Part shown: positions 1-14,354 of the stretch, in pieces | Layout of the letters: each line of letters starts with the position of its first letter | How positions within the stretch are numbered: position 1 is the first letter of the stretch | Source of the DNA: Selaginella tamariscina | Lineage: Eukaryota > Streptophyta > Lycopodiopsida > Selaginellales > Selaginellaceae | Length of the DNA: 64,000 nucleotides | Assembly (NCBI GenBank): GCA_003024785.1 | Contig: PUQB01000236.1 | Span: 1 to 64,000, forward strand | Reading direction: 5' to 3' | Program-made: the position numbers and the translations under genes | Notes under the pieces: model-generated | Seen by the model: only the letters and a program-made list of their open reading frames with translations | The model's database searches: none | Told to the model about the DNA's origin: nothing

Positions 1-20
1 TGTATATGGTGGATCCTCGC

Positions 21-343
21 ATGGAGCGTTCTCCAGATCGCAAGCGCGTGCTTAGCGTGGCGGTGGTTCTCATAGCGGGAGCAACTTTACTGGGCGGCGC
101 CACTCTCCTGTTAATCATATCCTCCCCATGCTCTTATTCTTCAGCCCGATTCTGGTTCCCCTGGCGATCGTGGCCGGCCTTGCAATCGGTGGCCTCGTCT
201 CAACCGGCGTGTTCGTGTCTTCCGTTGCGTGGGTGTACAAGTATGTCAAGGGAAGACATCCCGTTGGATCCAACCAGGTTGATGCCGTTAAGAACCGCAT
301 TGTTAATGTGAGTGACTTCCTCCACAGCAAACTAGATGGTTAA
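21..343 (+). CDS. Oleosin (oil-body structural protein), frameshifted
   Basis: Oleosins coat seed or spore lipid droplets; a long hydrophobic hairpin enters the oil core. Seen here: a short basic N-terminus (MERSPDRKR), a long hydrophobic stretch, and the diagnostic proline knot P-x5-SP-x3-P (PMLLFFSPILVP) encoded at about 125-161. It is followed by an amphipathic C-terminus ending LHSKLDG and a stop at 341-343. The hydrophobic hairpin is split between two frames: the frame starting at 21 reads to the knot, then the frame starting at 128 continues. The shift lies at the run of four C just before 128, so a missing C is the simplest cause. The start could also be the ATG at 9 or lie upstream of the window. 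Family assignment is firm because the knot is unique to oleosins. Confidence 0.85.
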
Positions 344-512
344 AAACGTTTTCTGTATTAATAAACATTCGAGTGTTTTCACAATTTCTCTCACGCAAAC
401 ACACGCACACCCCTACACACACGCGCATACCCACACAGTATCCTATGGAGTCAGTTAGAAGATGGTTTTAAGTAATAATACAATCTAATTAATATACATT
501 CAAAAAAAATCA

Positions 513-2645
<2,133 letters not shown>

Positions 2646-2681
2646 TGTCTGCATTTCGTGGATGTGAAAAGCCCTAAACAC

Positions 2682-3149
2682 AGGTCTAAGTCTATAAGCG
2701 ACCCTATTAAGAAAATAATTAGATTAATTAAACTACAGTGTATGAAGCTGAAAACATCATAATATTCTATATAGAATTGACTAATAAATACAGGTTTGTC
2801 ATTGTGACATACATATTCATCAATTTACATACTGTTAGAGTCAATAGAACATCGCTAAGTTCAGCCCTTAACCCACCTTAAACCTCGTGATATTGGTCCC
2901 TGAATATAGAGAATATATTCTCTAGAGAAGAAAGTATATTCTTCTAATTTGAAAGATGGGAAGCTAAGGTGTCACACACACATGTAGCATAAAGCAACTT
3001 TGTTTATAAATATATATGTTTAAAACGAATTTTGCATATTAAACAACAACACACATGCACACACGCTATATAACACAGATGATAAGTGTAGCAACAATAT
3101 ATATAGTTTCATTTGTTTGAAACTATATAACTATCTGTTAATGTGTTTA
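2682..3149. other. Intergenic, AT-rich; no gene seen
   Basis: Spacer between the 5' end of the methyltransferase and the 3' end of FAN1. AT-rich, short AC-rich tract near 3040-3065, no open coding stretch with recognisable product. It must contain the methyltransferase promoter and FAN1 3' UTR. Confidence 0.5.
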
Positions 3150-3485
3150 CATTCATACCTGTTTGGAGACCTTGCAAAGCTCTACATGCACATCAGCTTC
3201 AGCGAGAATTATAAACCACGCTTCCTGTTGCTCGGACAATCTATCACTGGGGCCCTTTACCTCAACCAGCTTTGCATCACTGTGGTCTGGCCTCCACAAT
3301 AGAAGGTCCGGCATTCCTGCCGCCCAATTTGCATGATCTTCTGCTAAAAGCTTGCATATAACTGCATTTACAGCATATCATGCCATGGCATATACACACA
3401 TATATATAGAGGCACACCCACCGGATGTAACATCTGTTGTGCATAGACACTATATATAAACAGTGCGTACCGGATGCTGTGTAAC

Positions 3486-3578
<93 letters not shown>

Positions 3579-5830
3579 AGACCTGCTAGTCCTGGGCCAC
3601 CAATGCAAGAAGCTATGGTTTGCAAATCTTCTAGTGAGCATCTTTCCCAATTTACACCTCGACAGAATGTTCCATAGTTTTGCTGCCACGTGTCCGTGAG
3701 AATATCGACTCCCCCACCTTCACGCACGAGCTTTAGGCGTGATTCTATGAGTGTACTACGTACTGTGTAAAATGCATCTGTGTCAAGATCAAGCGGTGCA
3801 TTCTGCATAAATAATTAGCATTATCATTATCATTAATAGCCTTATTTCATGTTAGTAACAGTAAACATTAATATATGGTCCATTGCACACAAACACACAC
3901 CCGCACACGCACACACATATCCATTTATGTCTTAACTTACCTGAAACGGAGTTTGAAACACATCTGGGACGTCCATGAAAATAATATCCCACATGATTAG
4001 CCCAAACAATGTAAGCCAAACACCACTCTCCGAGTGAATCCCTTTCCAGCCCCCTCCCTCATCTCCTATAATATTTACCAATTACAACTATATTTCTTAG
4101 TATATGTATACTAAGGCTTTCTGGATGAAAGACAATAAAAGCCAGTATAGTATGAATATATCGATATTTATTTGTAAATTTGAAGATATGTATGTACGTG
4201 TGTGTGTCTATATATATCTCTCTCTCTCTCTCTATCTCTCTCTATATATATATATATATACCATAGTATTGAAGTGCCAGTTCCTCAACACTGCATTGGT
4301 TACCATCGTACCCATAAAATCTACTCTTCATCCCGATAGTATTGTTCAAAGGCCTTCCTAAAATCTCAACCTTTAAAAAACGAAAAAGAAAACAAACTGA
4401 TTGTGTTACTTGTAGAGTCATACATAGCATATATATAATATCTTGCATGTGTATAGACACACACAAGAGCACGCATGCACGCACAAACGACTACGCCCGC
4501 AATGATTACTTCTATATAAATCTGAGCCCTGTTTACGTGTATATTTACATTATAATCATATTATCACAAACACAAACCCACACACACACACACAAGCATA
4601 CCACTTTATGTTTCATCTTCATCATAGAAGCAAACGGGGGTACTCTCCAGCGTCTGGGAGGCTTACCAAGGCGTAAGACCCTCTTTTGCAGACCAATACG
4701 GTCCCCGGTTCGAATAAAGCGGTCCTCTAATCCCTTCTCTGCAACTTGTAAGCTTTCTTCACACCTCTGCAAGTGCTCCAAGTCTATGGATAGCCTCATT
4801 GTCCAGTACCCTCTCCTTCCTGTACAGTAATCCGTACTTAATAGCTGTTTAAGTAAATCTACTGCCTCTGCGTATCTGTGGTAAACACATATTAGTTATT
4901 AATGGTTATTTAATTTTAAATACACACACAAACATATGATAGCACATACCTGCGTTCTTTTTCAAGAATGGAGACTGCTAATGTGCAGATTGCAGTGTAA
5001 ACCCATGCAGCTGAGAAACGACACAAAAACAGATGTGTCACATTCGAGTTTGATCTCGTAATAACTTCGAGTTCATCCCTTGCTTTCTGTAAACACAAGG
5101 TTAAACTATCCTTGTCATTAGCCTCCATAGACATGTCCACAGCTTGTGCAAGCTTCAAAGCCTGTAAAACAAACATCGACGTGTGCGTGTGTGTGTGCGT
5201 GCACATGTAACACATTACACATAAGAATTACACATTTACATCTACCGTAAAATGAACAATATATATTCAAACATGAATCTCTGATAATAAAATGAAACAT
5301 ATAAATGATATACATGTGATATACATGTATGTGTATCCAGCCAAAGAACAAGGCTCTTTTGAATGGTTCAAAGGTGTTATGATAATAATATAATAGCATG
5401 CCACATCCTGGACACATACACAAGCACATACACCCACGCACGCACATATATATGAACTTCTATGTTCATTATACATACATATGTGTGTGTGTGTGTGTGT
5501 GTGTGTACTGGGTTCAATATCCTTACCTACACACAAACATATGTAGATACATACTGACAAGTAGTTCTACTTGTATTTCTACCTGTTCATAAGCAAGAAG
5601 AGCTTCTCGAGTTGCAAAAACCGAGGTTGTACTGGCGCATTTGTAATTTGGATATTTAGCTCTTCCCATGTCCACAAGTAGAAACACGTTGAGCTCTTGT
5701 TCTCCATCAAGAAAGAAAAGCCTCTGAAATAAAATCAAACATAGTTAATATGATAAATTACCACATACATATTAACATGTGTGACTGTGCGTGTGCGTGC
5801 GTGCGTGCGTGTGCGTGTGTGTGCGTGCGT

Positions 5831-5895
<65 letters not shown>

Positions 5896-7835
5896 CCTGT
5901 AATCGCCATAGCAAGAAAATAGTCTCGTCTGAGATTCGAATGCATGTACCCAAAGTTTCTAGTATTAATGTGAGCAGACCATTCCTGCCACAAGAATATT
6001 AACCACATGCACATGCACACAAGTGCGTATGTGTATGTAGGTATATTTCTGTGTGTTAATACTTACTCAGAAAGCAGGGACTGCTGAGCTTTCAAAGTGT
6101 CAATGATCAATGAAATGAGTTCACTCTTTTTTGCTAACGAAACGCAACCTCTTTTCTGTAGAAAGATGTTAAGCATAATTAATAAGTGAATAAATAGAAC
6201 ACACCATAAGATTAGCCGTGTAGTTTAAATGCTTAAGCTCTTGCACCGTGAGAAGCTCCAGAAGTTCCGGTGTATGTTCTAGCTTCGATTCGAGAAAGAA
6301 GCTTCTGTCTAAAGAAAAAATATGTAAAACACATCTCTCTGTGTGCGTGCGTGCGTGTTATTACCTACAAGCTCTTGTACTGCAGAGCTCATATTAACAA
6401 CATCCTCATAATCAATGTTTTGAACACGAAACCATGGACCTGAGAAAAGAAAACTTTGTTAATATATCTAAAGAAGTAGATCTAATGTGTCCCTGTTATA
6501 CTCCCCACACACGCGTGTACGCACGCACAGACACACCTTTACGTTGAACAAGCCTTACGAAAAGGCTTTGTGCACATTCTGAGAGCAAATAAAAACCATT
6601 AAGAAACTGGAGTTCACCGCTATTGAAAAGATGAGAGTCTCTTTCTAGAACCGTGTTTAGCAAATATACAAAATTACTTCTGTATCTTGAGCTTCTATTC
6701 TGAAGAAGAAATAAAGATAAAGAGACGTCCATTATATATATATATATATATATATCGAGAGGGAGGAGAGAGTATGTGCCTGTACATATATTCACGGAGT
6801 ATTACACATACATAAAAAGATGATAGAGTACATACAGAAGATTAATAAATGTAGATTATTAAAACATATGTCAATATTAGATGTAAGATGATGCATATAT
6901 ACCTCAAAGGATGTGGACATGGCTTTTTCCCAGTTCGTGGCAAGCATTTTCTCTTTAATAGGACTTAGAATTAATCTATCCTGAAGCTCCTCACAGTTGA
7001 GCTTCAAAATAACTTCTTCAGATTTGGATATAGCTGCTACATGTCCCTGTGATTGCAATAACATGCATTATATGCATATACGCTTACGCGCGTGTTACTG
7101 TTAATCTGTGTGTATGTGTGTAAGAGAGACGATAGTACACATACAAGCAGACATCAAAATTCCATTATTGACATACATAATATACATGCACACGTATATA
7201 TGTATATATGTTATATACAAATATATATAATTCACCTCAATGTGAAGTACATTTTCATCCATGAGTGGAGACAAGTAGCATGATACATTTCTTGGAATAT
7301 GTCCAATGAAGGCCCACCCGTAGATTCCACTGCTATCACCTGTGACGAAGTAAATATGTTCGTATACTCACATAGCTATATGAATATTCGTATATCCATA
7401 TGAAAATTATTATACACATACAAGTTATGCGAGTGTGCACACACACACACACATATATATTCACCTTGATTGCAAATGGGTCTTTTGGATTATCTGGCTC
7501 CCGTACAAGAGAAACTTGCATTCCAACTTCACAACGGCTTTCTCCGTTGTATTTACGTCCAGCAATTCTTGTCTCCAGACAGCCATTGTACAAAACTCGG
7601 TCTGCCGGCATTGTAAGGGCTTCATTTGAACCAAGTTCCGCTTCATTTTCTTTTTCTGTAGAATTTCTTTTCAAAGAGTGGTCGCTTGAAGAGGCTTGAA
7701 GACTATAGTTAAAACTGTTATTATAATAGTACATTAAACTAAATAATAGTCTAGTTACCTAGTTTAACTGCTTATATAGCGACTGATAGTTATTTACACA
7801 TACTTGATGTGTGTGCGCGTGTGTTGCGACACACA

Positions 7836-7866
<31 letters not shown>

Positions 7867-8102
7867 TTACTTGTTGGAGGAAACGTATGTAAATGTCTCT
7901 GGTTGTTCGATGTGTGTAGTTTCTTGTTAATTTGTTGATTATTTTGCACAGATTGTTGATTAATTTCTTCAAAGGGTTCCCTATTAATTTTCGAGGAGCT
8001 AAATTGAAGTAGTGTCAGTTGAACCCTCTTGCTCCTTTTCTTTGGCTTGTCCAGACAGGAATCTGTGCATAAATATACAAAATGTAAGCAACTGAGTGTA
8101 TG

Positions 8103-8136
<34 letters not shown>

Positions 8137-9198
8137 ATATAATTCAGCATTACAACAAACAAATATACATATAGTATTTAAGTTATATATAATGCATACA
8201 TAAAGATTTTAGTATATATGTATATATGTATGGTATACACAAGCATCAAAGAGATGCACGCACACATCCATGTTATATGTAATATAACACGTACCAAGGT
8301 GACAGTTAACATACACATCACATCCTCGTATTTTTTTTGCACAAACAGGGCATTCTACCCATTCAAAAGTGGCATCCAATTTCTCCTCTACAACAATGGA
8401 GACTTTGGAACTACTCGAACCCGTTACCTCCTGTATCAAATGTCCTCTTAGCAGACGCGCGCGCGCACGCGTGTGTTTATAACATTGCACATTATCATAA
8501 CTGCAACAATGTTATAGTGCGGTACATATTATACATATTAGTCTTATACGAACCAAATTTGGCATGTGATATTTCTTTCGTTTATATAGTTAGGCTGCGG
8601 GAATATATATACTATATGTATAGCTTATGTGTGTGTGAGCGAAAACAATATATAGAACCACAACTGATCCAATTTTACAGTGTGAAATTGCAAAGTCTGT
8701 CTGTAAGGTATGCATCTATCTTATATGGATTCTTATACAAAATTTTAGTTATCTAGGAATAAGATAACACACATATGACCAGATGAATAAGTTCTCATAC
8801 TCATATAGCTTTTGTTTATAAACCCATATATGTGCATTACACATGACACATATATTGTATATTTAAATGCATAAGTGACATCAACAGAGATACTACAAAT
8901 AGAAACTATTCATATTATATACATATATACATCCACATATCTCAGCACACACACATACATTCATCATATACAGACACACATACACTCTTACATATTTTAA
9001 TCTATTTCAAATTATCCATTATTGTTTGTTTGTTTATATATATATCCTCTTATACAAACATTGCATACGCATTCTGATGAATTTGCTTAAATTACTTACC
9101 GGATTAGAAGGCGCAGCAGAAGAAATAACATCCTGAATGCTCAAATTCCTCTGCCGCTTCCCCACAAGACGCAATAGACTCTCGTGACCTCGCAGCAT
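3150..9198 (-). CDS. FAN1: Fanconi-associated nuclease 1 (FAN1) homologue, multi-exon
   Basis: FAN1 is a structure-specific nuclease of interstrand cross-link repair acting in the nucleus. In gene order: N-terminal exon near 9198-9100 (MLRGHESLLRLVGKRQRN); a UBZ-type zinc finger near 8380-8290 (ECPVCAKKIRGCDVYVNCHL); a HIRAN domain over about 7620-7260 (NGCLETRIAGRKYNGESRC, then IYGWAFIGHIPRNVSCYL); helical SAP/TPR-like exons from about 7050 to 4250 (e.g. GMKSRFYGYDGNQCSVEELA at about 4310); and the VRR-NUC domain at about 4070-3150. The PD-(D/E)xK core is visible as AAGMPDLLLW and LVEVKGPSD. The last recognisable residues are ELCKVSKQ, after which a stop or donor follows near 3152. HIRAN plus UBZ plus VRR-NUC is the plant FAN1 layout. 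More than a dozen introns are microsatellite-rich. Confidence 0.88.
3488..3574. repeat. (TC)n-(TA)n microsatellite in FAN1 intron
   Basis: About 30 TC units followed by about 13 TA units, inside an intron separating two exons of the FAN1 VRR-NUC domain. Confidence 0.9.
5787..5894. repeat. (GTGC/TG)n microsatellite abutting a FAN1 splice donor
   Basis: GTGCGTGC-type units pass into a TG run that ends at 5894, only about 3 bp from the donor GT of a FAN1 exon (on the sense strand the intron begins GT then a CA run). Confidence 0.85.
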
Positions 9199-9299
9199 CG
9201 CATTCTTCCTCCCTCCCAATAACCCTAATTCCACTATAAACCCTATCTGCGTAGGCGGCAAAGTACGTTACAAAATCTCATTCGTGATATCCTAAAGGA

Positions 9300-9348
<49 letters not shown>

Positions 9349-9599
9349 TTTAAAGTCCTTTAATTTTAAATAATACCTTTATTGGTTCAATCCCTTTAAA
9401 TTTTGTAGCCGTCGGATCCTGGCCCTGAATGGTATTTAAAAAAATTAGGGCATCTGACTCTGAGGGTTCCGTCAACCATACTGAGTGGATTTAGTTATTA
9501 TACATATATAAATATTGTGTGTGGATTTGGAATCGTATACGCGACGAATCTTATTAGTCTGTGTATATATAGGTGAAAAAGAATTAGGATTAGGGCAAC
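9199..9599. promoter_or_regulatory. Bidirectional spacer between FAN1 and SPT6
   Basis: About 400 bp separate the two divergent starts. It holds a telo-box, a (TA)n tract at about 9305-9346, and a second telomere-like GATTAGGG near 9588 just before the SPT6 ATG. Both promoters must lie here; individual core elements are not resolvable by eye. Confidence 0.5.
9221..9228. promoter_or_regulatory. Telo-box (AACCCTAA) beside the FAN1 start
   Basis: Exact AACCCTAA, the plant telo-box common in promoters and 5' UTRs of growth and DNA-replication genes. It lies about 25 bp upstream of the proposed FAN1 ATG, in the spacer shared head-to-head with SPT6. Confidence 0.5.
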
Positions 9600-12500
9600 A
9601 TGTCAAGGAACGAGTTTGTAGACGACGAAGTAGAGGAAGAGGAGGAAGAGGGCGAAGTAGTGAAGCACCATGAAGACGATGAAGAAGAAGACGGCGGGAA
9701 GAGCTTGATGAATTCGAGAAGGACGATTTCATTGTAGACGAAGAGGAGGAGCCACAAGAGGAAGATGAGCAGCGCCCTAGACATAAGAAGAGGAAGAGAA
9801 AGAAGGTCGAGAGCGAGCTAGATGAAGAAGATTTAGAGCTTCTGAATGAAAACCTGAATAGATCCAACCAGTATAAGCGTATATGTAAGAAAGGAGCGGA
9901 ACAGGATGATGAAGCAAACTTCATAGTAGATGATGAAGAGGAACGGATGGAAAACTTCATAATAGATGAGGAGGAGGGCACGTACATGGATGGGGATACA
10001 GAAGACCATTCAAGAGCACGAAGGGCAAAAAAGAGCAGCACGATTTCATCTAGTGCGTTACAAGAGGCAAGGGAGATATTCGGAGATGTATCCGAGCTCT
10101 TGGAGCATCGCTCGATGGTTACAAAGGGGAACAAGCAGGAAGAAGACTACAAGAAGAGCTCAGGACGGAGTACGAACCCAGTCTCCTTGAGGAGAAGTAC
10201 CTGACCGAGAGTGACGAACGGATACGTGAAATGGACGTCCCTGAGAGACTGCAGTACATGATGGAGATGGCACTTCCACAGGCTGATCAGGTTGCCAAGG
10301 AGGCAGAATGGGTGTATGCCCGGATGGCTATGCGGTTTGGGCATGAGGAGAAGGCGGATATCATGCAGCAGATTGCAAATGTGTTAAGTCTCTTGCATGA
10401 CAACAAGGAAGTGCCTTTCATAGCTGCATACCGCAAGGAGCTCTGCAGTGAGCTTCTCCACGAGGAAAACAATTCTTCTCTCCTGCGGTACAAGTCTCTC
10501 TGGGAGGTGCAGACCTGGGATAAGAAGTGGCTTCTTTTACAGAAGGAGGAAATGCACTCTCCCGTGCTTTTGAGAGGCGCACACTAGAGGGCGAAGCTCG
10601 AGAGAGGCTCCTGCAGTGTGTGCATGATGCTACATCCGAGGTCTGCCTAGATGACATTGAGGCAAAGCTCAACCTCGTGTTCCCACCCGACGAGCTCAAC
10701 ACGATGTTCAAGAGGCCTAGCCAGCGTAGGTCTCTATACAGCGCCTGCCGGAAGCACAACCTGGAGAGTGTTAGCACACCTAGGGCTGACCCCTGAACAG
10801 TTTGGGGAGAACCTGCACGCCATGTACAAGAAGCACGAGGTTGAGAATGCTACCTCTTCACCGGATGAGGTGGCTTCCACACATCTAGCAGGGGAGTTTT
10901 CGACTGTGGAATCGGTGTTAAAGGGCATGAGACACATGGCAGCAGTGGGTATCAGCACGGAGCCGGCAGTACGCGAGTTTGTTCGGAACACATTGCTGCC
11001 GCAGGCACTTGTCTCCACGAGGCCGACTGCAGAGGGGAAGCGTGTGATCACCGACAGCTTCCACCAGTATGCAGTGATCAAGTGGCTCCGGGACAAGCCC
11101 GTGGACGCGTTTCAAGACGCACAGTGGCTGCTCGTCGAGAAGGCGGAGGTTGAGAAGCTGCTCGAGGTAACCATAACTATACCGAGAGACCGGGCTTCTT
11201 GGCTGGTCCATGAGTTTGAGAAGCTGTATCTGAGTGATGGTGTGAGCAAGAACACTCAGCTATGGAACGAGCAGCGCAAGCAGATACTCAACGAGGCACT
11301 CTCGAGCTTCCTTATCCCCCTAATGCAAAAGGAGGTGCGTGTATCACTGACGAGCAGATGCAGAGACTGGATAGCGACTGAGTGCGCTGAGCAGCTGTGG
11401 AGGCGCGTCTCGGTTGCACCATACGGGCAAGACATGAAAGTGATGGCCTGTTGTTGGGGTCCTGGAAACCCAGCGACCACGTTTGTCATGCTCGACTCCA
11501 CAGGGGAGATTGTAGACACGCTCCATGCAGGGTATCTCACAATGAGCACCAGAAGCTACGAGAACGAGCAGAGGAAGAAGAAGGACCGAGAGCGGGTGAT
11601 GAACTTCATGATGGACCATCAGCCACATGTCGTGGTGGTCGGAGGAGCGAATGTGAGCTGCAAGTATATACGATGCGGTGCAGCAGGTGGCATTCAAGAT
11701 CGTCGAGAACCACCCGAAGAAGGTAGCGAGCGAAGGCGACATTGTCGTGGTATATGTTGATGAAACCATTCCGGTCTGTACGAGCTCTGTGAGCTTCAGG
11801 AGCAGCGCAAGGGATTGTGCGACGCGCGCTGCACTGGGACGGTTTCTGCAGAATCCGCTTGCCGTCACTGCAGCTCTCTTCGGGCCGTCCAAGGAGATAA
11901 CCTCTTAAGTTACACCCCCAACAGGATTTCCTCGGTACGGATGAGCTCTACGAGGCACTGGAGAGAGTGATGGTGACGGTCACCAACCAGGTCGGGCTGG
12001 ACATAAACACGGCAGCGTCTCATGAATGGCTCCTTGCACCCCTGCAGTTTATCGCAGGACTCGGCCCTCGCAAGGCTGCGTTTCTCAAACGAGAGGTTCA
12101 GAAGATGGGAAGCATCAGGTGTCGTAAGGACATCTACGACATCATAAGGACAAAGAACGTGTTTGTTAACTGTGCAGGGTTTATACGGGTTTCCAATGCG
12201 GATGATCCCCTTGACTCTACAAGGATCCACCCGGAGTCTTACAAGGTGGCAAAGAAGATGGCAGCATATGTAATGGGCACGGAGCAAGAGGATGACGAGA
12301 TGGCTGTGGAGCAGGCCATGAACAACCCCAAGGAAATGGAGAGACTTAACGTGCGCGAGTTTGCTACGATGGTGAACAGTAAGCTGCAGACTGTACAGGA
12401 TATGCAGAGGGAGTTTGTAGAGGGGTTTAGGGAGCCCCGTGTGAAGTACCGGAAGCCGGAGATGGAGGAGGTTCTGTACATGCTGACACAGGAGAGCCGG

Positions 12501-13704
12501 GACACCTTGAGCGAAGGGAAGCTGGTGCAGGCCACAGTTAAGAGAGTATATCCTGACAAGGTTCTCTGTACATTGGAGTGCGGTCTTCAAGGAACCATTA
12601 GGACGGAGATCTCTCCGACGAGGGTGTCGGAGGGAACCATTCTGACCTGCATGATCGAGAGAGTAGACGCGACCAGGTTCTTCTTGAACCTGAGCAGCAG
12701 GGGCAGGGATCTCAGACAGGAGAACGACCGTCGGTGGACCCGTATTACGCGGAGGAGCAAGAGTCGGATAAGGAGGACAAGGCGAAGCAAAAGCCAGTGG
12801 AACAGCAGAAGCCTTTCAAGGCACGCTCCATCTTTCATCCTCGGTTCAAGAACTGCTCACTTGAAGAGGCTGTCCACGTACGTGATATAAATAAACACAT
12901 GTATATCCACCGAATCTAATGTTGTTCTCTGTTCTTTCAGGCTTGTCGGACGCAGAGGTGGGAGAGGTGATAATCCGGCCAAGCAGCAAGGGTCCGTACA
13001 TCTCGCAATGACCATCAAGTTCTACCCAGGCATGTATTGTCACGTGGAGATAGTTGAGGGCGGGAAGGACAGGAGGGACATGATGAGCCTCATGCGGTTG
13101 GGGAAGAAGCTTACCATAGGGGGCGAGTCGTTTGAAGATCTCGACGAGGTGATTGCCCGATATGTGGATCCTCTCACGGTCCACTGGAAGAACATGTTTG
13201 CGTACCGCAAGTTCAAGCTGGGTACGCGTGAAGAGGTCGACAATGCACTGAAGGTAGCGAAGGACGCAAACCCGGGTGTCGTACCCTACTTTGTTTCCTT
13301 GTGTTACGAGCACCCCGTGTTCACTCTCCTACATACGGAGCGTTAACGTGCACCACGAGTACGTGACGGTGTCCCATAAAGGGTTCCGGTTCAGGCAGAG
13401 GTACTTTGACAGCCCGGACAAGTTGATCCAGCACTTCCAGTTGCATTTCTTCGAGCCCCCTCCGGAGGCTGCCCCGCGGCGAGCTAGTGCTGCCATGGTG
13501 CCTCCTCCCCGGACATACAGGGCTCGCAGTGGCTGGGATCGACAAGGACGTGGATATGCCACGCATGACTATGGGTACCAGCAGTACGGACAGCAGTACG
13601 ATAGAAGTTCTGACAGGAGTGATGGGCATACCACGTATGGCAGGATGTACGACAGGAGTTACAACCGTGGTACCCCTCACAACAGATATGACACTAGATA
13701 TTGA
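9600..13704 (+). CDS. SPT6: Transcription elongation factor SPT6 homologue, frameshifted
   Basis: SPT6 is the histone chaperone that travels with RNA polymerase II. Seen in order: a very acidic N-terminus from the ATG at 9600; helical region with TESDERIREMDVPERLQYM (10205-10260) and EEKADIMQQIANVLSLLHDN; YqgF-like fold around VMACCWGPGNPATTFVMLD (about 11440) and HVVVVGGANVSCKYI; helix-hairpin-helix IAGLGPRKAAFLKREVQ (about 12045); S1 domain (GKLVQATVKRVYPDKVLCTL, about 12520); tandem SH2 region (VGEVIIRPSSKGPY, about 12960 on), and an R/G/Y-rich tail. One clear intron lies at about 12877-12940. Reading frame changes at least at about 9692, 10147, 10550, 10775, 11670, 11775-11815, 11905 and 12725, each time with the conserved peptide continuing in another frame. 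Indel errors are more likely than decay. Confidence 0.9.
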
Positions 13705-13792
13705 TACAACTCTTTATATAACATTGTAAACAGTATATGTTGACAAACTCATATGAATATACTATATGCTATGCTGCTAGGACGTAAAAAAA

Positions 13793-13839
13793 TGGTCTAT
13801 ATGCAGGTTTCGAACCTGCGACCTTCGCGTTATCAGCAC
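13793..13839 (-). tRNA. 3' part of a tRNA-Ile-like gene
   Basis: On the minus strand this reads from an anticodon-loop-like GTGCTGATAA through a variable region to a perfect T-arm (GCAGG TTCGAAA CCTGC, with B-box GGTTCGAAACC at 13806-13816), then ATATAGACCA. Sequence from the anticodon stem to the T-arm matches eukaryotic tRNA-Ile. The D-arm is missing here; a matching 5' half lies about 340 bp away at 14164-14214. A functional tRNA is doubtful. Confidence 0.45.
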
Positions 13840-14173
13840 CAAAAGGAAGTTTATGTGTTTATTCAAGGGCATATACAACCACACTCTTCCTCGTTTTGTC
13901 TCTATGTCCATGTTCCTAAACCGCCTCCAGACTTTAGCAAAAATTCTTATATACAAAGTGCCACCTCAGTGCCCACGTCACCCTCCACGTTATTCTCCAC
14001 ATCATCCCCACCTCACTGACCACGTCATTGTTACTGGACATCTAGGGGCGGCTGACGTGGCTGGATGACATGGCAATCAGGTTCGGACAACTCTGGAGTG
14101 CACTAAGGAGCTCTGTAGCTTCGTTCTAACCCTCAACTCCACGTGAGCATTCCAGCCTCGAGCTAGTCTCACA
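13840..14173. other. About 335-bp insert between the two tRNA-Ile-like halves
   Basis: Sequence between the 10-bp near-duplicates GTGCTGATAA (13830-13839) and GTGCTTATAA (14174-14183), both read on the minus strand. It contains a 12-bp tandem repeat with ACGT cores at 13961-14027. No coding sequence recognised. It lies between the converging 3' ends of SPT6 and AP-2 alpha. Confidence 0.4.
13961..14027. repeat. 12-bp tandem repeat with CCACGTCA-like cores (6 units)
   Basis: Units begin at 13961, 13973, 13985, 13997, 14008 and 14020 with CCACCTCA, CCACGTCA, CCACGTTA, CCACATCA, CCACCTCA and CCACGTCA. A reverse copy TGACGTGG is at 14053-14060. ACGT cores are the usual plant bZIP target, but the site is between two gene 3' ends. 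Confidence 0.75.
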
Positions 14174-14214
14174 TTATAAGCACAACGCTCTGAACAACTG
14201 AGCTACAAATGTAC
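14164..14214 (-). tRNA. 5' part of a tRNA-Ile-like gene
   Basis: Minus strand reads TAGCTCAGTTG (A-box, 14195-14205), TTCAGAGCG, then GTGCTTATAA, the D-arm and anticodon arm of a tRNA-Ile with UAU anticodon. The 11 bases ATGGTGTACAT at 14209-14219 (minus) can pair 9 of 11 with ATATAGACCAT at the end of the 3' half. The T-arm is absent next to this half. Confidence 0.4.
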
Positions 14215-14354
14215 ACCATAACAAATTTGTTTTTTTTATTCACTCTGATATATATAAAAAAACTATATATGCATCCTGTAATATATATGACCGTATATGT
14301 ATCTGTACCATGTGGTATGCACACGTTATACATTATATCAATATATTACAAAGG

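Noticed and set aside
5735..6020. Open frames rich in HTHTHT and VCVCV in several registers
   Set aside because: They are translations of (TG)n/(AC)n in a FAN1 intron. The same holds for LSLSLS and YIYIYI stretches elsewhere.
10287..11892. Long minus-strand open frames antisense to SPT6
   Set aside because: Shadows of GC-rich coding sequence; the sense peptide carries all recognised SPT6 motifs.
13753..14068. Short plus-strand open frames across the tRNA-like region
   Set aside because: They overlap tRNA-like arms and a 12-bp repeat, lack homology and show no splice or start context.
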